NCBI RefSeq assembly: GCF_040222955.1
Contig: NZ_JAVKCA010000019.1
Location: forward strand, 1-64,000
Source of the DNA: Marinoscillum sp040222955
Lineage (GTDB): Bacteria > Bacteroidota > Bacteroidia > Cytophagales > Cyclobacteriaceae
DNA length: 64,000 bases
Direction of reading: 5' to 3'
The first letter of the stretch is position 1, and every line of letters begins with the position of its first letter. Made by a program: the position numbers and the translations under genes. This document shows, one piece after another, positions 7,286 to 15,717 of the stretch. Under the pieces are notes generated by a model. That model saw only the letters and a program-made list of their open reading frames with translations, did not search any database and was not told where the DNA came from.

Positions 7286-9970
7286 ATGAATCCAAATCGA
7301 CCTGAGCCCCCAAAGTGGGCATTGCGCTTTTTCAGATGGTACTGCCGTGGAGATCGACAGGAGGAGCTGGAGGGTGATCTTCTGGAAATGTTTTATGCCA
7401 GCCTGAATGCCCGAAACCTTACTATTGCCAATCTGCTATTTTGGTACAATGTCATGCGGTGTTTTAGAGGTTACGCTTGGAGAAAAGAAGTTTCTGGAGG
7501 TAGGTTTTGGAATTATTCCATATTCATTAATTCCCTCAAAGTCATCCGACGAAATTTTAAACATCATCGGCTGTTTTCGCTGCTCAATATCTCAGGCCTG
7601 GCTATAGGCTTTGCCGCCGTACTGCTCATCGTTATTTACCTGCACTTTGAAACTAGCTTCGAGAATTTTCACGGTAAATCTGAACGCATTTACCGACTTA
7701 CGGTTCATTACACTTCCCCAAACGGATATGATACTCATTTTGCCCGGGTAGATGCTGACTGGATTAATGACATTCCCAATAGCATCCCTGAGGTGGAGCA
7801 CCTCATTCGTTTTCAAAATCAGGAGACACGGTATGTACAAATTGGGGAGCATAAATTTCGACAAGAAAACGCTTTTTCAACAGACGGAAATGTGTTTGAC
7901 GTCTTTGATTTTGAGTTGTTAAGTGGAGACCCCAAAAGTGCACTCAGGCTTCCTTATTCGGTAGTGATCTCTGAAGCTTTGGCGGAGAAATATTTCCCCG
8001 ATGGCAATGCTATGGGTGAAGAAATAGCCATTACGGGCTTTTGGTCTTCCGAGGAAAATCGTTATCAGATCACGGGGATAATGAAGAGCCTTCCTGCTAA
8101 TACTCATTTACCAGTGGATATGCTTCTTTCTTTTCAAAATGAAGAAGAACGATCGTGGTGGGCCTACACGTATCTGCTTTTTCAGGAGGGAGCTGACCTT
8201 GCCACTGTTCAGTCTAAGCTGGAGGCTATGGCCATAAAAAGATATGGATCAAATGCTTTGGAGGGCACTGATTATGTATTTCAGCCCCTTTCGGATATTC
8301 ATTTGCATTCTGATCTTGCCAGGGAGATTCGTGCCAATGGATCTATCTTATATGTGCGGGTTTTTTCAATTGTGGCGATGCTAATACTGATTCTGGTCAC
8401 CGTCAATTTTATGAATTTGTCAAGCGCCTTGTTTATGGCGAGGGCCAGGGAAATTGGTGTACGTAAAGTATTGGGTGCTGCACGTAGGCAATTGATCTTC
8501 TATTCCTTAACAGAATCAGTATTGTTCAGTCTGATCGCTGCCACTATAGGGGGAGGTCTGGCATTCCTGCTATTTCCGTCTTTTGGTGAGATGATAGGCG
8601 TCCAAAATTTGCTTTACCCAGGGACCCTCGTTATTGGACTTGCAGCCAGCGCTATTTGTACGGGTTTGGTAGCAGGGGTATATCCTGCAGTGGTACTGTC
8701 GTCGCTTAATCTGGTGAAGAGCATGAGGAACATCACTACTTTTTCATTGGGAAAAACTTCGAGTCAGTTCAATCTCAAACGGGGTCTTATTACGCTTCAA
8801 TTTGCCATTTCTATTTTATTGATCGCAAGTGCTCTGATTGCCCGGGACCAGTTTTTATATCTCAATGAGAAAAACCTTGGGATAGAAAGGGAGCAGGTTC
8901 TGGCGATGACGGATGTGCCGGATGAAGTAAAAGATAAGTTTAAGTTGTTCAAAGATCAGCTATCGGGTCAGGCGGGTATTGCGGGGGTGACTGCCAGCCT
9001 GGAAGTCCCTTCGCGTGAAATAAGGGATGGTGGAGTCGTTACATCAGAGGGAATGGAAGAAAATGATGAGAGTGCCCCATCTATGGACATTCAGGTGATT
9101 GATCATGATTACCTGGAGGTAATGGGGATATCACTGGCAGCCGGCGAACCTCTTCCTGAGAGCCTAACCTATCTTCCTATTCCAGAGTTTCTAAATGGAG
9201 ATGGGGTATCCGAGTACCTTATTAATCAACGAAGAGCATATCTGCTGAACGAAACGGCTATGCGTGCGATGGGTTGGGAGTCTCCCGAAGAGACTTTGGG
9301 CAAGAGCATTGCCTGGTCGCAGGGTGAATACAAGTTGGCCAGAGGACCGGTGGTAGGAGTCATCAAAGATTACCATCAGGAAACTTTGAAGAATAAGATA
9401 GATCCGATAGTCTTTGTTTTCGAGCCCCTTTGGTTGAGAAACTTTCTGGTGAAAGTGGAAACGAATCATATGGAATCCACATTAGAATTGATTGAAGATA
9501 ACTGGAATCAGCTTTTTCCACAGTACCCTTTCGAGTATCATTTTGTAGATGACCTGTACGCTAAACTTTATCAGAATGAAAGAAAACAGCTCCAACTCCT
9601 CTATCTCTTGAGTGGTCTTGCAATGGTTATTGCTTTCATTGGCCTCTTTGGTTTGATCGTTTATTCTTTAAAAACACGTACCCGGGAAGTGGCCATCAGA
9701 AGGGTCCTTGGAGCCTCATTTATCTCGGTAGTAAAATTGATAAGTCGGGAGTACCTCATGGTTCTAATAGTCAGCGGGGCGGTAGCCATTCCACTTAGCT
9801 ATTTCTTCATTTCCAGATGGCTGGAGGGCTTTGCCTATCGAGTGGACGTTTCACCCATGAGTTACATGATCACCCTGGGGTTTATTGGACTTGTTTTGTT
9901 GAGTACTATCGCGCTTCAGACTTTAAAGGGGGTAAAAACCAACCCTGCAGATATTTTAAAGGATGAATAG
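7286..9970 (+). CDS. ABC transporter permease with N-terminal permease-prefix domain (FtsX/MacB type)
   Basis: Large inner-membrane permease of 894 residues. Residues 1-70 form the cytoplasmic prefix domain (PPKWALRFFRWYC, then a Glu-rich GDLLEMF segment). A first transmembrane helix at about 95-120 is followed by a periplasmic MacB-type domain, an FtsX helix bundle at about 360-480, another single helix near 505-520, a second periplasmic domain and a second FtsX bundle at about 770-885. The protein thus fuses two permease units. No ATPase gene is adjacent, so a MacB-like ATPase elsewhere would be needed. It follows padR by 13 bases and is convergent with the lipoprotein gene, 4 bases away. 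Confidence 0.9.
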   Translation: MNPNRPEPPKWALRFFRWYCRGDRQEELEGDLLEMFYASLNARNLTIANLLFWYNVMRCFRGYAWRKEVSGGRFWNYSIFINSLKVIRRNFKHHRLFSLLNISGLAIGFAAVLLIVIYLHFETSFENFHGKSERIYRLTVHYTSPNGYDTHFARVDADWINDIPNSIPEVEHLIRFQNQETRYVQIGEHKFRQENAFSTDGNVFDVFDFELLSGDPKSALRLPYSVVISEALAEKYFPDGNAMGEEIAITGFWSSEENRYQITGIMKSLPANTHLPVDMLLSFQNEEERSWWAYTYLLFQEGADLATVQSKLEAMAIKRYGSNALEGTDYVFQPLSDIHLHSDLAREIRANGSILYVRVFSIVAMLILILVTVNFMNLSSALFMARAREIGVRKVLGAARRQLIFYSLTESVLFSLIAATIGGGLAFLLFPSFGEMIGVQNLLYPGTLVIGLAASAICTGLVAGVYPAVVLSSLNLVKSMRNITTFSLGKTSSQFNLKRGLITLQFAISILLIASALIARDQFLYLNEKNLGIEREQVLAMTDVPDEVKDKFKLFKDQLSGQAGIAGVTASLEVPSREIRDGGVVTSEGMEENDESAPSMDIQVIDHDYLEVMGISLAAGEPLPESLTYLPIPEFLNGDGVSEYLINQRRAYLLNETAMRAMGWESPEETLGKSIAWSQGEYKLARGPVVGVIKDYHQETLKNKIDPIVFVFEPLWLRNFLVKVETNHMESTLELIEDNWNQLFPQYPFEYHFVDDLYAKLYQNERKQLQLLYLLSGLAMVIAFIGLFGLIVYSLKTRTREVAIRRVLGASFISVVKLISREYLMVLIVSGAVAIPLSYFFISRWLEGFAYRVDVSPMSYMITLGFIGLVLLSTIALQTLKGVKTNPADILKDE

Positions 9971-9974
9971 CCGG

Positions 9975-10460
9975 CTAGTTACAAAACTCTAACAGAAATG
10001 AACCCTTCACGGTATTGTCATCGTCAAAATCGGCACTTATGTACCCGATCAGTTGCTGACTCCCCACGGCCACCACTTCAATAAACCCACCGGAAGCGGT
10101 GAGTTTTTTGGCGCCATTGGGCAAATTGAAAACAACATAACCTTCATTTGCCGCAAAAGGGAGGTTGTAGCTTCCTTTTCTGCCAGGGATTTTTAGGGAA
10201 AGATGAGGTTTGCTTGAGACCCTGATGGCGCAGGGATCCTGAGCACTTTCGCCCACGATGAGCCCTTCCAGGTAGTAGGAAGAGTTATTGGTATTCGCAC
10301 TGCCAACGGCGTACTGCCACTCTTCGCCCCCTATTTTGCCCTTGAGGGGATCCTTCTCCAGATCAAAACCACTGATATCGTCTTCGCATGACGATAAGCA
10401 CCCTGCGGCAGGTAAAAGCATCAGCAATAACAGTCGCGGTACAATATTTTTCAGGCTCAA
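9975..10460 (-). CDS. Uncharacterised lipoprotein
   Basis: Unknown protein of about 161 residues. No ATG is suitably placed. A TTG at 10460 overlaps the NRDE stop codon as TTGA and gives MSLKNIVPRLLLLMLLPAAG followed by CLSSCEDD, a clear lipoprotein signal with two possible lipobox cysteines. A longer frame up to 10607 exists but lies inside the NRDE gene and adds an Arg-rich segment unlike a signal peptide. The mature part is Gly/Ser-rich and probably beta-structured. It is likely translated by coupling to the NRDE gene. The function is not recognised. Confidence 0.7.
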   Translation of the reverse strand: MSLKNIVPRLLLLMLLPAAGCLSSCEDDISGFDLEKDPLKGKIGGEEWQYAVGSANTNNSSYYLEGLIVGESAQDPCAIRVSSKPHLSLKIPGRKGSYNLPFAANEGYVVFNLPNGAKKLTASGGFIEVVAVGSQQLIGYISADFDDDNTVKGSFLLEFCN

Positions 10461-11224
10461 TTTTCTTGAATTTTGAATTGATAATTTACAACCTTCTCTG
10501 TCCTGCCTCCGACGGGATAGGACTTTTCTGAAAATTCGATGAGTCCATCTCTGTCCAGGGTAATAACCGTGGAGCAGCAGGTGCCGTAATTTTCCATACG
10601 AATGCACATGGCTGACAATGCTTTTTCCATCTCCCTGGACACTCCCGTGTCTGGCAATATGCTGTCTTCGGCGGTTGAGGTGTCACTCATCATCTCTATT
10701 AACTCTCCATGGTTGAAGCTATTGCTGATTAGTTCCTGAAATTTGGCTTTGGCCAATTCTACTTTAGGCCATGGGGTATCCAGAAGGGCATTGCTCAATC
10801 CATGAATGCCCGGAGTAATGACGTTGGCCTTGCGCTCATAGTTGCTGTAGTGGGTCATCATCTGAGGGTTGGCAGTCAGCACATTGAATCCGTTGTACTC
10901 TGTCGAGTACTCGTGCAGACCTTTGACATAGCTCAGTGGTTTTTGGTTCTGATCCATAAAATGGATGGGAATTTCACCCCTCGACCGCACATTTTCTCTA
11001 ATATTTGCCAGGTCCCGATAGTTGGTGACCGCCGCGAAATTTCCATGCTTTGAAACCGTCATCCAGGAGCCACCCGCTTGCAGGTCGCGACCACCCAGAA
11101 TATCGGGCTCGTCATCCCAAAAGTCTGCGGGTGCTGTGGGGCGGGTATAAAACTCATCCCGATTAGCGGCCACTATGAGCCGATATTTTGGGTGTACATC
11201 CCAGGCAAATACTATGAGACACAT
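10457..11224 (-). CDS. NRDE family protein (TANGO2-like)
   Basis: Protein of 255 residues if started at the ATG of MCLIVFAW, which leaves Cys at position 2 as in the TANGO2/NRDE and Ntn-hydrolase-like family. Ten extra residues upstream are possible but would push the start past that of the divergent gene. The signature AANRDEF is present near residue 22, with GGRDLQAGGSW and NYRD further on. The biochemical role of the family is unsettled; eukaryotic TANGO2 has been linked to lipid and heme handling. Its start is only 21 bases from that of the divergent CPBP gene. Confidence 0.88.
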   Translation of the reverse strand: MCLIVFAWDVHPKYRLIVAANRDEFYTRPTAPADFWDDEPDILGGRDLQAGGSWMTVSKHGNFAAVTNYRDLANIRENVRSRGEIPIHFMDQNQKPLSYVKGLHEYSTEYNGFNVLTANPQMMTHYSNYERKANVITPGIHGLSNALLDTPWPKVELAKAKFQELISNSFNHGELIEMMSDTSTAEDSILPDTGVSREMEKALSAMCIRMENYGTCCSTVITLDRDGLIEFSEKSYPVGGRTEKVVNYQFKIQEN

Positions 11225-11245
11225 ATCTTTGGGCAAATTTTTAGC

Positions 11246-12181
11246 ATGCGGCAAATTTTTGATTACCTAAAAGAGTATCAAAGAAAACACTTTGACCTCA
11301 AACTCTACCTTCTCATTGGTCTATTTCTCACCCTCTGCTTTGTCTTTAACTATACCTATGACTTTGAAGATTCTGTAATTGATAGTTACAGAGGCACTTT
11401 CCTGCATTGGCTGTATATGTTTTTGTGGATGATGTTTCCTTTTTTGGGTGTGAGCCTGCTCATTGCACGGGTAAAACAAATAACCGTGTTCACGGGTTCA
11501 TTCTGGCTGATGTTGGTGATTGGATTTGCGATTCTGGCATTGGACAGGTCCTTTACAGGACACATGCAGGTGATCAAAGGCCTTCGCCCGGCTGATTATC
11601 ATTTTATGGCAAGGTGCCTCAACTGGTCATCCAGTATTTTTCTGAATGTAATACCGCTGATGTTGGTCTATGCCATCTTCGAATCGGAACGACCAAAGAC
11701 CTACTATGGACTGGCACTGAAGCGATTTGATCCAAAACCGTATTTCATACTTCTGGCAGGTGCCATGGTTTTCATCGGTATTGGTTCGTTTTTCTCTGAC
11801 ATACAAAGTTATTATCCCCGGTTTCAGTATGCCGGTGGTGACAATTTTGCCGAGGCCCATGGTTTTCCTGTCTGGATGTCAGTGTTGATTTATGAAATCG
11901 CTTATGGCAGTGATTTTGTCTCGGTGGAAGTGTTTTTCAGAGGATTTCTGATTCATGCTTTTGTAAAGACACTTGGTGGATACGCGGTATTACCGATGGT
12001 GGCTTCTTATGCTTTTCTCCATTTCGGAAAGCCCCTGACGGAGGCCATCAGCTCGGTGTTTGGTGGGTATATTTTGGGTATTATCTCCTACAACAGTAAA
12101 AATGTATGGGGAGGAATAATAATACATATGGGAGTGGCATGGGCCATGGAGTTGTTCGGCTATCTGCAGAGTTTCATTTAA
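11246..12181 (+). CDS. CPBP-like integral membrane protein with altered catalytic motifs
   Basis: Membrane protein of 311 residues with about eight hydrophobic helices. The start is the ATG of MRQIFDYLKEY; the longer frame would read through the divergent NRDE start. The C-terminal half resembles the CPBP (CAAX protease/bacteriocin-processing) domain. Motif 1 reads VEVFFRG (E228, R232) where EExxxR is usual, so the first Glu is missing. The later histidines are kept (FLHFG and IIIHMGVA), but the usual Asn after the last His is Ala. It may therefore be a non-proteolytic or divergent member. rmuC starts 9 bases downstream. Confidence 0.75.
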   Translation: MRQIFDYLKEYQRKHFDLKLYLLIGLFLTLCFVFNYTYDFEDSVIDSYRGTFLHWLYMFLWMMFPFLGVSLLIARVKQITVFTGSFWLMLVIGFAILALDRSFTGHMQVIKGLRPADYHFMARCLNWSSSIFLNVIPLMLVYAIFESERPKTYYGLALKRFDPKPYFILLAGAMVFIGIGSFFSDIQSYYPRFQYAGGDNFAEAHGFPVWMSVLIYEIAYGSDFVSVEVFFRGFLIHAFVKTLGGYAVLPMVASYAFLHFGKPLTEAISSVFGGYILGIISYNSKNVWGGIIIHMGVAWAMELFGYLQSFI

Positions 12182-12190
12182 CTTTAACCT

Positions 12191-13561
12191 ATGGAGTTTG
12201 ATTCGTTGATGGTTTTGATTATTGGGTTGGTGGCGGGAGCGATCATTGGCTATTTGGTAGCCAGGCTCCAATCCAAAGGAGTGGTGGATGATGCTCCCAA
12301 GCTGCGGATGGAGTTGCAGATGGAGCAGGAGCGATCCAATAAATTGACGGCCGAACTGGCACAACTCAATGGTGAGCTGAGGGAGGAGCGAGAGCGCTTC
12401 ATGGATATCAACAGCGAACACTCCAGTCTGAAGGCCAATTTCAGAAATCTCCAGGAGCGACTCAGTGAGCAAAAGGAAGAGGTGAATAATCTGCAACAGC
12501 GATTTGCCGCAGAATTTAAAAACCTGGCCAATGAGATTTTCGAGGAGAAGAGTAAAAAGTTTACTGATCAGAACAAGTCTAACCTGGATCATTTGCTGAA
12601 ACCACTTGGCGAAAAACTCGTGGAGTTTGAGCGGAAGGTGGAGCAAACCAATAAAGACAGCCTGGAGCGAAGTACAGCCTTGCGAGAGCAGATCATAAGC
12701 CTGCGGGAGTTGAATCAGCGGATGACTAAAGAAACAGAAAACCTCACCAAGGCACTCAAGGGCGACACGAAAGTGCAAGGTAACTGGGGAGAGGTGATTC
12801 TGGAGAGAATACTGGAGAAATCCGGACTGGAGAAGGATCGGGAGTACTTTACTCAGGAGTCTTTTACCAACGAAGAGGGTCGCAGGCTGAGGCCGGATGT
12901 GATCATCAGGCTACCCGACAATAAGAACCTTGTCATCGATGCAAAAGCATCGCTGGTGGCCTATGAAAAATATGTGAACAGTGACTCGGAGCAGGAGCGG
13001 GAGCAATACCTCAAGGAGCACCTGATCTCATTGCGGGCGCATATCAAGGGGTTGAGTGAAAAGAGTTATCACAAACTGTTCGAATCAGGAACATTGGATT
13101 ATGTGCTGATGTTTGTGCCCATAGAGTCAGCTTTTGCGCTGCTGGTGCAGCAGGGCGGAGAGCTTTACAACGAGGCGCACAACAAGAACATCATCATAGT
13201 GAGTCCGGCTACATTGATCGCTACATTACGCACTGTGGCTAGCATCTGGAAGCATGAGTATCAGGATAGAAATGCACTGGAAATAGCCCGACAGGGTGGA
13301 GCCTTATATGATAAATTTAAGGCTTTCGTGGATGACCTTATGGAAGTGGGGCGATCGCTGGATAAGTCAAAGCAGCAGTATACGGAAGCTATGAAGAAGC
13401 TCTATGATGGCAAGGACAACCTGATCCGAAAAACAGAGCGCCTGAAGGAACTTGGTGCCAAAACGAGCAAGGATATGAATGAGAAACTGCTGGAGCGGGC
13501 CGATGCCTCTGCAGCGATCAAAAAGCCTGAGGAGACCCCTTCCGGAAATTTGTTTGGTTAA
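12191..13561 (+). CDS. rmuC: DNA recombination protein RmuC
   Basis: Protein of 456 residues with an N-terminal membrane anchor (about 6-27), a long coiled coil (about 45-190, Glu/Gln/Arg/Leu-rich) and a C-terminal nuclease-like domain. The domain carries GNWGEVILERILEKSG, RPDVIIRLPD and LVIDAKASL, the hallmarks of RmuC and related restriction-like folds. E. coli RmuC limits rearrangements at inverted repeats; the molecular mechanism is not established. It follows the CPBP-like gene by 9 bases and precedes the GroES-like gene by 19, so the three may form one transcript. Confidence 0.93.
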   Translation: MEFDSLMVLIIGLVAGAIIGYLVARLQSKGVVDDAPKLRMELQMEQERSNKLTAELAQLNGELREERERFMDINSEHSSLKANFRNLQERLSEQKEEVNNLQQRFAAEFKNLANEIFEEKSKKFTDQNKSNLDHLLKPLGEKLVEFERKVEQTNKDSLERSTALREQIISLRELNQRMTKETENLTKALKGDTKVQGNWGEVILERILEKSGLEKDREYFTQESFTNEEGRRLRPDVIIRLPDNKNLVIDAKASLVAYEKYVNSDSEQEREQYLKEHLISLRAHIKGLSEKSYHKLFESGTLDYVLMFVPIESAFALLVQQGGELYNEAHNKNIIIVSPATLIATLRTVASIWKHEYQDRNALEIARQGGALYDKFKAFVDDLMEVGRSLDKSKQQYTEAMKKLYDGKDNLIRKTERLKELGAKTSKDMNEKLLERADASAAIKKPEETPSGNLFG

Positions 13562-13580
13562 AGAGTGTTAGAAGAAAAAA

Positions 13581-13967
13581 ATGAGAACGCAACTCACAGC
13601 AGAGAATAAGCTAAAGAATATCATTGTCGTGGGCGATCGGGTTTTGATCAGACCCAAAGCCGAATCGGAGAAGACGAGTAGTGGAATCTATCTCCCACCT
13701 GGAGTACAGGAAAAAGAAAAAATACAGACCGGCTATATCGTAAAAGCCGGACCCGGCTATCCGATCCCGGTATCGGCTGACGAAGATGATGCGTGGAAGC
13801 AAGAGGAGGAAAAGGTGAAATACATTCCTCTACAGGCTAAGGCCGGAGATTTGGCCATTTTTCTTCAAAAAGGCGCCTTTGAGGTGGTGTATGAAGGTGA
13901 GAAATATTTCATTGTACCACAAAGCTCGATACTCATGCTGGAGCGGGAGGAAGATCTGTTTGATTAG
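13581..13967 (+). CDS. GroES-like (Cpn10 family) protein
   Basis: Protein of 128 residues with the chaperonin-10 beta-barrel pattern: VVGDRVLIRPKAESEKTSSGIYLPPG at the N-terminus (mobile-loop position), then GYIVKAGPGYPIPV, and a C-terminal strand ending FIVPQSSILMLERE. It is about 30 residues longer than typical GroES, the extra part being an acidic insert (DEDDAWKQEEEKVK) near 66-80. No groEL is adjacent, so it is probably a paralogue of the main GroES. Its stop codon overlaps, on the other strand, the stop of the small ORF at 13964-14131. Confidence 0.85.
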   Translation: MRTQLTAENKLKNIIVVGDRVLIRPKAESEKTSSGIYLPPGVQEKEKIQTGYIVKAGPGYPIPVSADEDDAWKQEEEKVKYIPLQAKAGDLAIFLQKGAFEVVYEGEKYFIVPQSSILMLEREEDLFD

Positions 13968-14131
13968 AGGGCGGTGACTCGCTGGATGTAGCACATGTGG
14001 ATGTATTTGTTCATCGAGGCGAGCTTACAAGCCACAGAAGGGTTGTCCCTATGCTTGACGATGTTTTTTTCCAGATGACGGACGATTTTTTGGGCGCATT
14101 CAATCAGTTCTTGTTCGGTCATGTTTTTCAT
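13964..14131 (-). CDS. Small hypothetical protein, paralogue A (55 aa)
   Basis: A 55-residue frame beginning MKNMTEQELIECAQKIVRHL and ending YIQRVTAL. Its core, KIVxHLExNIxKHRxN...KLASMNKxIxMxYI, is shared with the frame at 14278-14463, which strongly suggests that both are real proteins. It is rich in Lys, His and Met and likely helical, with two Cys. The family is not recognised and no function can be assigned. Its 3' end overlaps the GroES-like gene tail to tail by 4 bases. Confidence 0.7.
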   Translation of the reverse strand: MKNMTEQELIECAQKIVRHLEKNIVKHRDNPSVACKLASMNKYIHMCYIQRVTAL

Positions 14132-14277
14132 ATTCGTGAGGTCTTATGTCACAAAACTGATTAAAATTTCTATCCTAAATAATGGTTTTTAGGTGAGTGC
14201 TCCTTTTTAGTCGATGAGTTATGCCCGATGGGAGGTTGGCTAACGACGGAATGACTACTTGTTATCGTTCTTTTGAT

Positions 14278-14463
14278 CTAGGCTGTCTCTGCCATATTAT
14301 GGATATAATTCATTTGAATGAATTTATTCATAGATGCAAGCTTACTCGCCGTGTTGATGTTTTCGCGGTGCTTAATAATGTTCCTTTCCAGATGCTGTAC
14401 AATTTTCAAAGCACAGTCAAGAGTCATCTCGTCTTCGTTGGGGTCGTTGTCTATGGTGATCAT
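14278..14463 (-). CDS. Small hypothetical protein, paralogue B (about 61 aa)
   Basis: A second copy of the small family at 13964-14131, sharing KIVxHLExNI, KHR and KLASMNK with it. I chose the ATG that gives MITIDNDPNEDEMTLDCALK; a longer frame to 14517 and a shorter start at MTLDCALK are also possible. The acidic N-terminus is absent from paralogue A. The two genes lie head to tail, 146 bases apart, and probably arose by tandem duplication. Function unknown. Confidence 0.65.
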   Translation of the reverse strand: MITIDNDPNEDEMTLDCALKIVQHLERNIIKHRENINTASKLASMNKFIQMNYIHNMAETA

Positions 14464-14603
14464 AATTGTTAGGGCTTGGTTGTCTAACGAATGTACGAAT
14501 GCCGACAAGTGTTGCATAATGTTGTTAGTCGAACAGGCCGATTTTGTCGATCAAGCGGTCGATTCGCAACAAGGGGACCTCAGACAAGAAATACCGTTAT
14601 GAA

Positions 14604-14650
14604 AAGAAGGACCCCTGACTAATCAAAAGTCATTCCTATCCATGGGGTCC
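14604..14650 (-). terminator. Terminator of hemB
   Basis: On the minus strand GGACCCC (14644-14650) pairs with GGGGTCC (14609-14615) around a long loop, followed by TTCTTTT. It lies just past the hemB stop. The loop is longer than usual, which lowers confidence. Confidence 0.55.
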
Positions 14651-14655
14651 TCAGA

Positions 14656-15627
14656 TCATGCCCTGGTTTTGGAGCAAAATTCTTTGGCAAAATAGGTGAG
14701 AATCATGTCTGCTCCGGATCGCTTGATGGAGAGCAACACCTCGTCTCGCACGCGGTCCGCATCCAGCCAGCCCTGAAGCCCGGCAGCCTTGATCATGGCA
14801 TATTCTCCGGATACGTTGTAAGCGGCTATGGGTAAGTCATAATTTGCTTTCAGGTCGGAGATTACATCCAGGTAGCTAAGGGCAGGCTTTACCATCAGCA
14901 CGTCTGCACCTTCTATATAGTCTAGCTCCGCTTCTATAAGGGCTTCTTTGCGGTTGGCGGGGTTCATCTGATAGGTTTTCTTGTCCCCAAACTTCGGAGC
15001 TGAGTCCAGGGCATCCCTGAAGGGACCATAGAATGCACTCGCGTATTTGGCAGTATAAGCCATGATACCCACATGGGAGAATCCCGCTTCGTCCAGTACA
15101 TTTCTTAGGTGACCGACCCGACCATCCATCATGTCTGAGGGCCCGATCATGTCAATGCCGGTTTCCGCCTGTGCCAACGCCATTTGGCCCAATACGTCGA
15201 GCGTTTCGTCGTTGAGGATTTTTCCGTCTTTTACGATACCGTCATGCCCATCTGAGCTGTAGGGGTCCATGGCCACATCAGTAATGATCAGTGCTTCAGG
15301 AAATTCTTTTTTGATGGTCTGGAGGGCCTGAAGATAGAAAAATCCACGATCGTAGCTTTTCGTAGCCAGCTTATCCTTATGAAAATCTTCCACCACCGGA
15401 AACACATCAAATCCCTTAATGCCCAATTTCAGACACTCCTCCATTTCCTTAAGCATGAGGTCAATGCTTAGCCTGAATATCCCCGGCATAGACTTTACCT
15501 CCGTCTTTTTATGACTCCCTTCCAGGAGAAATAAAGGATAGATCAGGTCATTGGCGGTGACATGTGTTTCCTGACTCAGGTCTCTGATGGCCTGGGAGGC
15601 ACGGTTTCTTCTGGGGCGTCTTTCCAT
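14656..15627 (-). CDS. hemB: Porphobilinogen synthase (delta-aminolevulinic acid dehydratase)
   Basis: Condenses two 5-aminolevulinate molecules to porphobilinogen in heme synthesis. The 323-residue protein has both active-site lysines, K194 (MAYTAKYAS) and K247 (LMVKPAL). The segment that binds catalytic zinc through cysteines in animal and E. coli enzymes reads DPYSSDGHDG (121-130), with no Cys, so this is expected to be a zinc-independent, magnesium-type enzyme. A TAnnTTTG element lies 4 bases from the start codon, suggesting a very short leader. No other heme genes are nearby. Confidence 0.96.
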   Translation of the reverse strand: MERRPRRNRASQAIRDLSQETHVTANDLIYPLFLLEGSHKKTEVKSMPGIFRLSIDLMLKEMEECLKLGIKGFDVFPVVEDFHKDKLATKSYDRGFFYLQALQTIKKEFPEALIITDVAMDPYSSDGHDGIVKDGKILNDETLDVLGQMALAQAETGIDMIGPSDMMDGRVGHLRNVLDEAGFSHVGIMAYTAKYASAFYGPFRDALDSAPKFGDKKTYQMNPANRKEALIEAELDYIEGADVLMVKPALSYLDVISDLKANYDLPIAAYNVSGEYAMIKAAGLQGWLDADRVRDEVLLSIKRSGADMILTYFAKEFCSKTRA

Positions 15628-15631
15628 GACC

Positions 15632-15639
15632 CAAAGTTA
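15632..15639 (-). promoter_or_regulatory. Possible -7 element of hemB
   Basis: TAACTTTG on the minus strand ends 4 bases before the hemB ATG. A start site at the usual distance would make the mRNA leaderless or nearly so. No -33 TTG was found at standard spacing. Confidence 0.3.
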
Positions 15640-15717
15640 ACGAAGAGACCAATCAGTGGAAAGTGAATCCACCCACTAATATGAGCGTCTTTGTCAGATC
15701 TCTGGAGGGCAATCACG

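Noticed and set aside
10461..10607. N-terminal extension of the lipoprotein gene
   Set aside because: It lies fully within the NRDE gene and encodes a basic segment that would hide the lipoprotein signal peptide.
11990..12778. 262-residue minus-strand frame across rmuC
   Set aside because: Antisense to the rmuC coiled coil, rich in Leu/Gln only because of codon reflection; no independent support.
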